Below are positions 54,156 to 62,587 of a stretch of DNA of 64,000 nucleotides, one piece after another. The notes below the pieces were generated by a model that saw only the letters and a program-made list of their open reading frames with translations, was not told where the DNA came from and did not search any database. Numbering within the stretch: position 1 is the stretch's first letter; each line of letters begins with the position of its first letter. This DNA is from Pseudomonas sp. SLFW (GTDB taxonomy: Bacteria > Pseudomonadota > Gammaproteobacteria > Pseudomonadales > Pseudomonadaceae), in the NCBI RefSeq assembly GCF_009905615.1, contig NZ_JAAAKW010000004.1:248001-312000 (forward strand), given 5' to 3'. A program made the position numbers and the translations under genes.

Positions 54156-54896
54156 ATGAGTGAGTTCGATAAACGATTGGCTGTGGTCACAGGCGCAAGT
54201 TCCGGGATCGGGTTGGCGGTCACGGAGCGTCTATTGGACGCAGGTACGACCGTCATTGCCATGGCGCGTCGCGTCGGCGGACTTGAGCTTCTGCAGGAGA
54301 AATATTCAACCCGCTTACACCGGCTAAAAGGGGATGTCACCCAGGCCAGTGACCTGGAGCGGCTGGCAGGAATGGCTCGGGAACTCGGGCCTGTGGACTT
54401 CATCGTCCCGAACGCCGGCATCGCGATGCTGGCTCAAGGGACCGATACTGCCGCGTTCAATCGATTGTGGGAGGTCAATGGCGCCGCTGCCTTGAACACG
54501 GTGGCGGCCTTGAAAGAGCAACTGACGAAGCCTGCGAGCGTTGTATTCATCGGCACGTTTCTGTCGCGATTGGCGTTCCCCGGACTTGCCGGATACATCG
54601 CGTCCAAGACAGCGTTGATCAGTCACGCACGGACCCTGGCGGTCGAACTCGCCGCCAGCGATATTCGCGTGAATATCGTTTCTCCCGGCCCTACCGCGAC
54701 GCCTATCTGGGGTTCCCTGGGGCTTGGCAATGTCGAGCTGTCGGAAGTCGCCAGTGCCGTGAACAGTCGGCTACTTGATGGGAAGTTTCTTGAGCCGCAT
54801 GCGGTTGCTGATGTGATCCTGTGGCTGTTGTCCGCCGGCTCGCGAAGCATTTACGGTCAAGAGATCGTGGTGGACGGCGGATACACCTTGCGCTGA
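54156..54896 (+). CDS. Short-chain dehydrogenase/reductase
   Basis: A 246-residue classical SDR: TGASSGIGLAV cofactor motif, NAGI near residue 88, Tyr-Lys in GYIASKTALI, and terminal IVVDGGYTLR. ATG 54156 follows AAAAAGGAAAA. It stands alone, with a terminator 11 bp past its stop. The substrate is unknown. Confidence 0.9.
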   Translation: MSEFDKRLAVVTGASSGIGLAVTERLLDAGTTVIAMARRVGGLELLQEKYSTRLHRLKGDVTQASDLERLAGMARELGPVDFIVPNAGIAMLAQGTDTAAFNRLWEVNGAAALNTVAALKEQLTKPASVVFIGTFLSRLAFPGLAGYIASKTALISHARTLAVELAASDIRVNIVSPGPTATPIWGSLGLGNVELSEVASAVNSRLLDGKFLEPHAVADVILWLLSAGSRSIYGQEIVVDGGYTLR

Positions 54897-54906
54897 ATGG
54901 GCCTTG

Positions 54907-54928
54907 GGAGTCACCGCACGGTGACTCC
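54907..54928 (+). terminator. Terminator-like hairpin after the SDR
   Basis: Perfect 10-bp arms GGAGTCACCG (54907-54916) and CGGTGACTCC (54919-54928) with a two-base gap (effective loop four or more). TCTCCCTC follows, so the T-run is poor. Confidence 0.6.
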
Positions 54929-55016
54929 TCTCCCTCAGAGGCCGAAGGCCCGCGATCGGCGCGTCAGATGGGGCGCGGCGCCGATGAGCGCTACCGTAGA
55001 TCACCCCATCTTTGGT

Positions 55017-55490
55017 TTACTTCATGCCTACAAGGCCCTTCGCCAAGGCCCGGTCTTTGGCATCGAGGTTGTGTGAGCTCATGCGCGTGTTGAGTGCGTT
55101 CTGGGCGTCGGACATCGCAGATTCCATGATCTGCAACTCGGCAATGGCGGCTTGCCGGCGAGACTTTTTAGTCTCTTCGGACAACGAGTCATCTTGCATG
55201 ATCTGTTGAATCTCGCGCTGTTTTTCCGCCATGCGCTCCTGCAACTTGCGGATGTTTTTCAGCGCTTCTTTGACATCTTCCGGCAGCGAGGCTTTGTCGA
55301 TGTCGGCGTATTTGTCATCCCCTGCTTCTCGCTTCGCGTCGCTGGAAATCTTGACCGTGAACGCTGGGCTGGCGCTATTGCTGTTGACCTGTGCGCTTGT
55401 CGTTGCGTCGGTCCCAGGCGGGCCAGGTGTTACCACGGGAGTCTGCAATGTCGTGGGGCTTAGAGGCGGTAATGGGTAAGAGATCTTCAT
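55017..55490 (-). CDS. Small coiled-coil protein of unknown function
   Basis: A 157-residue protein. The first 50 residues are Pro/Thr/Ser-rich; about 65-135 are strongly helical and charged (VKEALKNIRKLQERMAEKQ, EETKKSRRQAAIAELQIM), fitting a coiled coil. There is no signal peptide and no cysteine. I have no functional assignment. The ribosome site before ATG 55490 is weak. Confidence 0.6.
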   Translation of the reverse strand: MKISYPLPPLSPTTLQTPVVTPGPPGTDATTSAQVNSNSASPAFTVKISSDAKREAGDDKYADIDKASLPEDVKEALKNIRKLQERMAEKQREIQQIMQDDSLSEETKKSRRQAAIAELQIMESAMSDAQNALNTRMSSHNLDAKDRALAKGLVGMK

Positions 55491-55584
55491 GTCACTGTCA
55501 CCACGTATGATCAGTCGTTAATGAGTGGGTAAAGCAGCGCGTCAAACTGTCACCTTTGTCCGTGCAACCAGTTGTCCATAGGGA

Positions 55585-56124
55585 TCATTCGAGCGACGTT
55601 GCGCCGTCCCTCCGGATGCTCGAAGACGCCATTCTGTCGCCGCTCGCTTGATCCATGTGAGCACGCGCCTGATGTACGCTCCCGTCCCATCCCAGCATCG
55701 TGACCCACAGTTCTTCGCCAACCTTGCGCGGGGACGTGAGCGTGACCGTTGCGCTCATCCGGTTGGGCGTTCCAGAAAAAATGTCTGTAAGGGTACGCGG
55801 GTCGCTGGATTTGCCGACATGAAGGTAGGTGGCCTTGACGTCATTGCGGCATCGTTCACTCAATGCCGCTGTGAAGCGTCTCACCTGTCCGCCGGAGGCG
55901 TGTTCGGTCAGCAACAGTGAGCAAGGGCCTGTGTCGATCTCCCCGAGGGTGTATCCGTCCGGGCCACCGTCGACGCGGTTCGCGAAGTCCGAAAAGTACG
56001 TCGGGATGAACGCCACAGGAATCAGTATCAACAGAACGTTCAGGTGAACGCGGTACGTGCGCCATGCTTGGCGCAGCGTCGAAGTCGGACGGCCTGGCGC
56101 GTTGCTCGGAACAGAGTGGGTCAT
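55585..56124 (-). CDS. Single-helix membrane protein next to PepSY gene
   Basis: A 179-residue protein with a cytoplasmic N-terminus, one membrane helix (about 30-43, LNVLLILIPVAFIPTYF) and a periplasmic part with two cysteines (GPCSLL, SERCRN). I do not recognise the family. ATG 56124 overlaps the stop of the PepSY gene (ATGA), so it is translationally coupled and probably serves the same process. Confidence 0.65.
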   Translation of the reverse strand: MTHSVPSNAPGRPTSTLRQAWRTYRVHLNVLLILIPVAFIPTYFSDFANRVDGGPDGYTLGEIDTGPCSLLLTEHASGGQVRRFTAALSERCRNDVKATYLHVGKSSDPRTLTDIFSGTPNRMSATVTLTSPRKVGEELWVTMLGWDGSVHQARAHMDQASGDRMASSSIRRDGATSLE

Positions 56125-57302
56125 CGGGTTTCGTCCAATACGGGGGGCGCGATAGAACGGCGGCGACGGGCGCTGCGGTTGAGCAGGCTGGCTGTGGCTT
56201 TAACGGTACGTTTGCTCCAGATCAGCAGGCCGCTGAGTACCATCAGCGACAGAAGGATGCCAAAGAAACACCAAATCAGTTTGATCCACAGCCCACCGAA
56301 GTCGCCGGTATGAAGGGGTCGCATCATCTTGACCAGGACTTCAAGGGTTGGGCGGTCACGCATGAGCCTGGAGATGGCGATTGCGCCGGTATAAGGGTTC
56401 ATCGATACAGATTGGTAGATGAACGGGACCTTTCCCTGACCGCCAATGTCGAGGTAGTCGTACGCATGACGAGGCAGATTGATATAGCCGGGTTGAAAGC
56501 CTGGAATGCGTTTGCTGACGAGATGAATCGCCTGATCCGGGTTGAGCGGTTGGGGATAAGAACCGGCGGGCGTTTTAGGGATGTCGTTATCCGTCATCAG
56601 CTGAGATGCTGGCGGGTCGGGAAATTCAATGTGATGGTCACTCAGTACCGCCTGCACCAGAAACCAGGTCGCGGTGACTGCAATCAGCGCAACGAATCCC
56701 ATCGACCACAGCCCGGCAAGCCGATGAAAGTCCCCCCAAAACACCCGTGCGCCATGCGCCAGTCGCGGCGCTTTGAAAAAGCCTCGCCAGAAGCGTTTGT
56801 AAACGACAACGCCTGTGACGACCGAGCCCGTCAAGAGAACACCCAAGAATGAGACAACGTACCAGCCCCAGCTGTAACCGTTGCTGAACGGGACCAGTAA
56901 CCAGCCGTGCAGCGCTCGAGTGAATTTTTTGAAGTTGAAAGCTGCGCTTTCCCCCTGAATCAAGCCCGTATAGGGATTCACATAGACTTCCGCCAAGCGC
57001 CCGTCGGAGTAGGACACCTGCATCGTGGTCGCGAAATGGGTTTCGTTGTGCGGGCGGATGGACTGCACGATCAGCCCGGGAGATGCTTGCTTCATTTTTT
57101 CGATCATCTGGTCGTAGCTCATCAGCACAGCAGCGTCCGACGGCTTGGTGGCGCGGGCTTCCGGGTGCGTTAGCCAGACGATCTCCTCGCTGACGACAGC
57201 CAGCGTCCCAGTGACGCAGACAAACAGCACGAAGAACCAGATCGGCAATGCCATCCAGCTGTGAATCAGAAACCAACGTCTGGAGCGGGATTTATCAGGC
57301 AT
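56121..57302 (-). CDS. PepSY-associated transmembrane protein
   Basis: A 393-residue PepSY_TM protein: N-terminal RRWFLIHSWMALPIWFFVLFV, a PepSY domain (VNPYTGLIQG and later MNPYTGAIA), conserved HGWLL and DFHRLAGLW, and a final helix LSLMVLSGLLIW. Such proteins cluster with siderophore and iron genes and are thought to take part in iron reduction. ATG 57302 (MPDKSR) is preferred; the frame opens at 57368. It is followed by a coupled small membrane gene and preceded by DoxX. Confidence 0.85.
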   Translation of the reverse strand: MPDKSRSRRWFLIHSWMALPIWFFVLFVCVTGTLAVVSEEIVWLTHPEARATKPSDAAVLMSYDQMIEKMKQASPGLIVQSIRPHNETHFATTMQVSYSDGRLAEVYVNPYTGLIQGESAAFNFKKFTRALHGWLLVPFSNGYSWGWYVVSFLGVLLTGSVVTGVVVYKRFWRGFFKAPRLAHGARVFWGDFHRLAGLWSMGFVALIAVTATWFLVQAVLSDHHIEFPDPPASQLMTDNDIPKTPAGSYPQPLNPDQAIHLVSKRIPGFQPGYINLPRHAYDYLDIGGQGKVPFIYQSVSMNPYTGAIAISRLMRDRPTLEVLVKMMRPLHTGDFGGLWIKLIWCFFGILLSLMVLSGLLIWSKRTVKATASLLNRSARRRRSIAPPVLDETR

Positions 57303-57424
57303 TATCAGAAGCCTTTGCACGCGCAGGCCTGCAGCGACGCAACGATGCATGAGTGATGACGTGGACACCCGGAGCCGCGAGTGCCGGTACGGGAACGGTC
57401 ACGTGGCGGAGCCTGTCAGCAGAT

Positions 57425-57826
57425 TCATGGCGTACCGGATCGTTTCAGTACGTAAATGCCGTCACCCAGAAGGGCCAGTGCCAAGGCGGTCAGTGCCAGA
57501 AACACCGGGTATTCCCAGCCGCCTTTCGGATTCGAAAAACTCCAGCCGTTGCCGAAATGAACCGTGGAGGCTACGAGCAGCTGTATGAACGCGATTGCAG
57601 CGATCCAGCGCGCGTAGATACCCAAGACGAGCATCACCCCCGCGCCAATCTCAAAGGCAATGATTGGATACGCGAGAAACCCTGGAAAACCCACCCTTTG
57701 AAACAAGTCAGCGGTTCCGGCGGGGGTCAGTACCAGTAGCTTGGTCAAGCCGTGGGCAAGAAACATGGTGCCCAGAATCAAGCGCAGTAACAGTGCTGCG
57801 TACGGTCCACTACGGTTATCCATCAT
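57425..57826 (-). CDS. DoxX-family membrane protein
   Basis: A 133-residue protein with four helices and the family pattern RLILGTMFLAHGLTKLL, FPGFLAYPIIAFEIGAGVMLVLG and a C-terminal ALALLGDG. DoxX proteins are linked to membrane redox or detoxification roles. ATG 57826 has AAGGAAC upstream. It lies 123 nt upstream of the PepSY gene on the same strand. Confidence 0.85.
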   Translation of the reverse strand: MMDNRSGPYAALLLRLILGTMFLAHGLTKLLVLTPAGTADLFQRVGFPGFLAYPIIAFEIGAGVMLVLGIYARWIAAIAFIQLLVASTVHFGNGWSFSNPKGGWEYPVFLALTALALALLGDGIYVLKRSGTP

Positions 57827-57923
57827 GACGTTCCTTCTATCGGTGAGTTCGGTTTTTCAGCGGCGGCACATGGACATCCGACGTTCGAAAGCGCCCACCT
57901 GCGTGGGTGCCGGTGGGCAGATG

Positions 57924-57961
57924 CTCCAGGCAACGGTGATGTGGTTGTTATGCCTGGAGCG
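57924..57961 (-). repeat. 10-bp inverted repeat directly after the lipase-like gene
   Basis: Perfect arms GCTCCAGGCA (57924-57933) and TGCCTGGAGC (57952-57961) with an 18-nt loop, 6 nt beyond the stop of the minus-strand hydrolase gene. No T-run follows, so it may work as a Rho-assisted terminator or mRNA-end stabiliser. Confidence 0.5.
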
Positions 57962-57967
57962 CTGACT

Positions 57968-59218
57968 TCAGTGCGTCGACTTGTGGCTATCCAGCCACTT
58001 GATGACATCGGTAGACGATCCGCCGGCGCTGGCCGGGGCGAGCACTGAGTAGTGGTCTTTGCCAGGGTAGAGTCGAAACTCTGCCTGAGTACCCGCGGCC
58101 CTGGCATTGCGCACGGCTTGGGTGGTGACTGCCGCTTTGATCGAAGGGTCATGATCGCCTTGCAGCAACAACATTGGCCCAGGGGTGTGCCCGCGCGGGA
58201 CGCTCTGGGCGTCCAACAGAGGCTGCAAGGCCAGCGCGGCTTCTGGACTCTGAGGGGTGAACTGGAAGTCGTTCAGCTTGTCACCGAGGTTCGCCGAGAA
58301 GTCTTGCCATATCTTGAACGTGCATTCCTTCTGGGTCTCAGGAAGCATCTTCAATGCCTGGCTCCCCAGGTAGTCCTCGTATTTCAACTCAGGATGCTGG
58401 GTTTTCAGGCCTTGCAACGCCAGTAGGTAAAAGCCTCGGTCAACGGGGCCGGGCGAGCCGTAGTAGTAGGCCGCGCCGATATTTGTGACCGGAGCCAAGC
58501 CGACGGTCCCGCGGAAGTCGAGGCCTCGGCCCCAACTGCCGGACAATTCCCCGGCCGCGATGGCGGCTTGACCGCCTTGAGAGTGGCCTACCGAAAACCA
58601 CGATTTAGAGAGTGCAGGCTCGGCGTGAAGACCTGCACGTACCGCATCGATCATGCCGCGCGCTTCACTGTCGGCGATGATGTAAGGGTGCTCCCCGGGC
58701 GTACCCAAACCTTCGTAATCGGTTGCAACGACGGCGTACCCGGCCTTAAGCAGTTCGGCGATAAATCCTCCGTAACCATAAAGATCGATTTTGCCGTCTT
58801 TGTTTTGCACCATCGAAGGGGCGCATTGATCATTGGTCCCTGATGATCCGTGGCCCCAAGACACCACGGGCCAGCCACCCTTTGGTGCTTTGCCCTTAGG
58901 CGTAAACAGCGCGCCGCTGACGACGATAGGATCGCCTTTGAGCGAGAAGGATCGATAGGTCATCTGATCAGCGCGCCCCGCCACGGCTGCCAGCGCGGGA
59001 TCAAGATTGCCGATGGCATTGGATGAGAGCAGGTTGCCAGCTTCTTTAGGGGCCATTACGCGTTGGGACGCGCTCAGGGCCAGGGATGTCGCGTTAGCAG
59101 AACTCGCAGCAGGTTGCGTAGCAGCCATGGCGGAACCGCTGGCGAGTATCGCCCCGGTGATCGCCACGGCAAGGATCGTTCGCACATTAAAGTGATGCAT
59201 TTTGGTTTTGAAGGTCAT
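57968..59218 (-). CDS. Secreted lipase-like alpha/beta hydrolase
   Basis: A 416-residue protein with a signal peptide (cleavage near SAMA-ATQ, residue about 32). The nucleophile elbow is GHSQGGQAA; WGHGSSGTNDQCAPS resembles the oxyanion region of secretory (LIP-type) lipases. The acid lies in LLLQGDHDPSI and the His in GKDHYSVL. It probably hydrolyses esters outside the inner membrane. ATG 59218 (MTFKTK) is preferred; the open frame starts at 59278. Confidence 0.85.
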   Translation of the reverse strand: MTFKTKMHHFNVRTILAVAITGAILASGSAMAATQPAASSANATSLALSASQRVMAPKEAGNLLSSNAIGNLDPALAAVAGRADQMTYRSFSLKGDPIVVSGALFTPKGKAPKGGWPVVSWGHGSSGTNDQCAPSMVQNKDGKIDLYGYGGFIAELLKAGYAVVATDYEGLGTPGEHPYIIADSEARGMIDAVRAGLHAEPALSKSWFSVGHSQGGQAAIAAGELSGSWGRGLDFRGTVGLAPVTNIGAAYYYGSPGPVDRGFYLLALQGLKTQHPELKYEDYLGSQALKMLPETQKECTFKIWQDFSANLGDKLNDFQFTPQSPEAALALQPLLDAQSVPRGHTPGPMLLLQGDHDPSIKAAVTTQAVRNARAAGTQAEFRLYPGKDHYSVLAPASAGGSSTDVIKWLDSHKSTH

Positions 59219-59428
59219 TTCAGTGGGTCTCCGTTTCCCACTAAATTGACCACTTAAAGGTTTAGAAAAAAGAACCAAAAAAAGCTTGAATCACTGTACT
59301 ACCGAAAACGCATCGACAGGCCGGGCCCAATACTGAGGCGCGCCTGAGACGGTCAATTCATAAAATTGGCGCGATGCCGATATCTTTTGACTGTTTTCCA
59401 ATGACGATTTTTTGGAAATACGTCCCTA

Positions 59429-60832
59429 ATGACGCGAATTTCCACGCGCCCGATGCCGTGGACCACGTCAACGAAAGACAAGCGAAGCGGGTCGGTGTGT
59501 ATGCCGGGTATATCTAATGATCACGACATCAACAGCCTTGATCGTGGCGCACTCCCCAGAGAGGCAGGTGGCAGCGTGCAAGCCCCGGAGACGCAGGGTT
59601 CGAAGTCGATGCTGGACATGGGGCGACTGTCTGCGCATGCGCTGCAAAGCAGGCCACAAAGGGTTTGCGTACTGGGTGCGACGGGGTCGGTAGGCGCCAG
59701 CACGCTCGATGTCATCGGTCTTCATCCAGGGAAATACGAAGTCTTTGCGCTGAGCGGATACAGCCGTCTGGCAGCACTTGAAAAACTCTGTGTACGCCAC
59801 CGTCCCCAGTATGTGGTCATTCCCCGGGCCGAGGATCAGGAGAGCTTTCAGCGTCGGCTCGTCGAGGCAGGCCTGGATACTATGGTGTTGGCGGGTGCCG
59901 ACAGCCTCGATTTCGTTGCGAGCCATCAAGACGTAGACACTGTGGTTGCTGCAATCGTAGGCAGCGCCGGTCTCTCCTCGACGTTGTCCGCCGTCCGCGC
60001 CGGCAAGAAAATACTGTTGGCAAATAAAGAAGCGCTCGTCATGTCGGGCGCATTGTTCATGCAATTAGTGCGTGAGAGCGGTGCGACGATCATGCCGATC
60101 GACAGTGAGCACAACGCGATTTTTCAGTGCCTTCCGTTCCGACCTCATGACGGTCTGTCGGCAGTGGGGGTGCGGCGGATCATCCTGACCGCCTCAGGCG
60201 GACCCTTGCGCAACACGCCCGCTCAATTGTTGCGCGAGGTCACTGTTGAGCAAGCCTGTGCGCACCCGACCTGGTCGATGGGCAGAAAGATCTCGGTTGA
60301 TTCTGCGACGCTCATGAACAAAGGGCTGGAGCTGATTGAGGCCTGCTGGCTATTCAACGCTGCTCCCAGCAAGGTGGAAGTGGTCATTCATCCTCAAAGC
60401 GTTGTGCATTCGCTCGTTGACTATGTGGACGGCTCAATGCTGGCTCATCTCGGAAACCCTGACATGCGCGTTCCCATCAGTCACGCGCTTGCCTGGCCTC
60501 AGCGTATAGAGTCCGGAGTGGCGACGTTGGACCTGCTGAAGGTGGCTCGACTTGATTTTGAATCACCCGACGAGGAACGATTTCCCTGCTTGAGGCTGGC
60601 ACGCGAGGCTGCGACCGCCGGTGGCTCCGCACCTGCAATACTGAACGCAGCTAACGAAGTCGCCGTTCAGGCATTTTTGTCTGGGCACGTGGCGTTCACG
60701 CAAATCGCGGATATTGTGGACTGTACTTTACAGCACGTGGCGGAAGTTCCAGTGCGCACACTAGAGCAGGTCATTGAAGCCGACGCTGTCGCAAGAAGAG
60801 AAGCAACAAGATGGTTAAAAGCACTAAGCTGA
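59429..60832 (+). CDS. dxr: 1-Deoxy-D-xylulose 5-phosphate reductoisomerase, isolated copy with possible N-terminal extension
   Basis: DXR converts 1-deoxy-D-xylulose 5-phosphate to 2-C-methylerythritol 4-phosphate with NADPH. The core begins near residue 75 with the NADPH motif VLGATGSVG. Active-site residues are intact: Asp225-Ser226-Glu227 (IDSEHNA), and Asn297, Lys298 and Glu301 (LMNKGLE). From ATG 59429 the protein has 467 residues, with a Ser/Thr-rich extension of about 75 residues; from ATG 59609 the extension is 14 residues. The housekeeping gene sits between cdsA and rseP in Pseudomonas; neither is here, so this is probably a second copy. Confidence 0.9.
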   Translation: MTRISTRPMPWTTSTKDKRSGSVCMPGISNDHDINSLDRGALPREAGGSVQAPETQGSKSMLDMGRLSAHALQSRPQRVCVLGATGSVGASTLDVIGLHPGKYEVFALSGYSRLAALEKLCVRHRPQYVVIPRAEDQESFQRRLVEAGLDTMVLAGADSLDFVASHQDVDTVVAAIVGSAGLSSTLSAVRAGKKILLANKEALVMSGALFMQLVRESGATIMPIDSEHNAIFQCLPFRPHDGLSAVGVRRIILTASGGPLRNTPAQLLREVTVEQACAHPTWSMGRKISVDSATLMNKGLELIEACWLFNAAPSKVEVVIHPQSVVHSLVDYVDGSMLAHLGNPDMRVPISHALAWPQRIESGVATLDLLKVARLDFESPDEERFPCLRLAREAATAGGSAPAILNAANEVAVQAFLSGHVAFTQIADIVDCTLQHVAEVPVRTLEQVIEADAVARREATRWLKALS

Positions 60833-60848
60833 TACAGGGGTAATATTC

Positions 60849-60875
60849 CATGGGGGGTGCAGGGCACCTCCCATG
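60849..60875 (+). repeat. Hairpin after dxr
   Basis: CATGGGGGGTGC, a 3-nt loop, then GCACCTCCCATG pair with one G-T position. TAAAGC follows, so there is no T-run. It lies between dxr and the convergent DUF2790 gene. Confidence 0.45.
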
Positions 60876-60890
60876 TAAAGCGCACGGCTG

Positions 60891-61175
60891 TCAATTACCG
60901 CTATTGCAACCACCGCCCATCATCATATACCGCAGAATATGCGTTTTTCCTTGGCTGTCATCGTAAGTCATTTTGACGGGCGCAATACCGCAGATCGCAG
61001 ACACGTCGTCAACATCTCTAACTTTTGCAATGTCTAAATGCGTCGAGTAGTTGTAATCCTCCTCTAGGGGAGAGGCGCTCTGTTCCACAGAAGTTGTGGT
61101 GCTGGAATGGCTGGAAGTGTCAGCCAGTGCAAGAGTTGCGATGGGAAGGAGAGCAAGTAAAAAGGCGGTTCTCAT
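60891..61175 (-). CDS. DUF2790-family small exported protein
   Basis: A 94-residue protein with a signal peptide (MRTAFLLALLPIATLALA) and the DUF2790 pattern: YSTHLDIAKVRDV, CGIAPVKMTYDDSQGKTHILRY and a terminal GGGCN. The two cysteines may form a disulfide. The family is widespread in Pseudomonas, often near metal-responsive genes; its role is unknown to me. Confidence 0.82.
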   Translation of the reverse strand: MRTAFLLALLPIATLALADTSSHSSTTTSVEQSASPLEEDYNYSTHLDIAKVRDVDDVSAICGIAPVKMTYDDSQGKTHILRYMMMGGGCNSGN

Positions 61176-61464
61176 GAAAATGACCTGTGAAGGGTCCGGG
61201 CATCTCTAACTGATCCAAGAGTTAGGCGTGTCGGACGGGCTATTAAGCGATCAGCGTCACATCAGCGTTGCTGTGCGAGCCATCTGTAGAATATCCCTTT
61301 CTCCACTGTGTAAAATCTCCATCTCAACGATAGAGTATTTCATATTCGGTCACGATCAACGCTCAGCCCCTGACGCGATTAAGTGTCGGGCTATTCCTGC
61401 ATCCATTCAAAAAGTAGCGACAAGACGTTAATACGTCAGGAGCGGGGGAGGTGTGATGAAGCGT

Positions 61465-62415
61465 TCAGTCCAGCGTGACAAGATCTCTTATTTTTAAAAC
61501 GGCCTTATGATCCGCCAGCACTTCGGGCAGCGAGCCACGCAGGTATTCAACCCATGTTTTTATTTTCGCATCCAGGTATTGTCGGGAAGGATAAATGGCG
61601 TATAGGCCTAGCTCCTCCAAACGATATTTCGGCAGGACACGAACGAGGCTCCCGTTGCGTAACCCCTTGATTGCAGCGTGAATTGGCAGGATTCCAACAC
61701 CCATGTCGTTGCTGATCGCGGCTTTCATGGCATCTACGGAATCGACAATGAACGGTGAGGTGGTGATCGTCACGTCTTCATGCCCGTCGGGCCCCTCGAA
61801 TGCCCACTGCTCTAACGGAATAACAGCACTCACAAGTCGAAGACACGCATGATGCAATAAATCGACAGGGGTCTGAGGGGCGCCGAATGTTTTCACATAT
61901 GAAGGGGATGCGCAGACAATGCTGTAAGTAGTGCCCAGTTTCTGCGAAACGTGGCTAGAGTCCGGCAAATCAATAGCGAGCATGATCGAAACATCATAGC
62001 CCTCGGTCACGAGGTTAGGGATTCGATTATTCATGCTCAGATTGAATGAGACGTCCGGATAGTGTTTCCGATATTTGGCAATGGCATCAATGATGTAGTG
62101 CTGTCCAATTCCCGTCATGGAGTGGACATTTAGCTGGCCAGTCGGTCGACTGTGCGCATCGCCAATTTCACGCTCGGCCTCGTCAACCGATCGCAGTATT
62201 TGTTCACACCTGAGCAGATATCGCTTTCCGGAATCGGTAAGCGAAGTGTGTCGTGTGGTGCGATTGAACAGTCGAGCTCTTAAATGAGTCTCAAGGTGCG
62301 AAATGGCCCTCGATATACTGGTCGTGGTGGTATCGAGCCGCGTGGCGGCGCCCGTAAAACTGCCTGCTTCAGCAACGCATCTGAAAACGCGCATATTTTG
62401 TAAAATGTCCATCAC
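61465..62415 (-). CDS. LysR-type regulator (AaeR/DmlR-like), divergent from an efflux operon
   Basis: A 316-residue LTTR: MRVFRCVAEAGSFTGAATRLDTTTTSISRAISHLE helix region (split over residues 8-43), and an effector domain with LPKYRLEELGLYAIYPSRQYL at the end. The start may be either of two adjacent ATGs (62415 or 62412). It diverges from an outer-membrane efflux gene across about 170 bp and probably controls it. Confidence 0.87.
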   Translation of the reverse strand: MMDILQNMRVFRCVAEAGSFTGAATRLDTTTTSISRAISHLETHLRARLFNRTTRHTSLTDSGKRYLLRCEQILRSVDEAEREIGDAHSRPTGQLNVHSMTGIGQHYIIDAIAKYRKHYPDVSFNLSMNNRIPNLVTEGYDVSIMLAIDLPDSSHVSQKLGTTYSIVCASPSYVKTFGAPQTPVDLLHHACLRLVSAVIPLEQWAFEGPDGHEDVTITTSPFIVDSVDAMKAAISNDMGVGILPIHAAIKGLRNGSLVRVLPKYRLEELGLYAIYPSRQYLDAKIKTWVEYLRGSLPEVLADHKAVLKIRDLVTLD

Positions 62416-62587
62416 CTTCCTCCACGATGGTCAGGCTGAAGTGTGACACAAAGTAACAATGCCCGACAATGACATTAATTATCACGCGTTAGGTAACAAA
62501 TATTCACGGACTCAACGACTTAACAGAATGCCGACGGGTGTTTAGGGTGCCGCGTCCTCAGTCGCAATGAAGCCGGGAGTTTTCACA

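Noticed and set aside
59271..59298. AGAACC followed by CACTGTA upstream of dxr, a possible hrp box
   Set aside because: The first base of GGAACC and the first base of CCAC do not match, and the spacing is not clean for N15 or N16.
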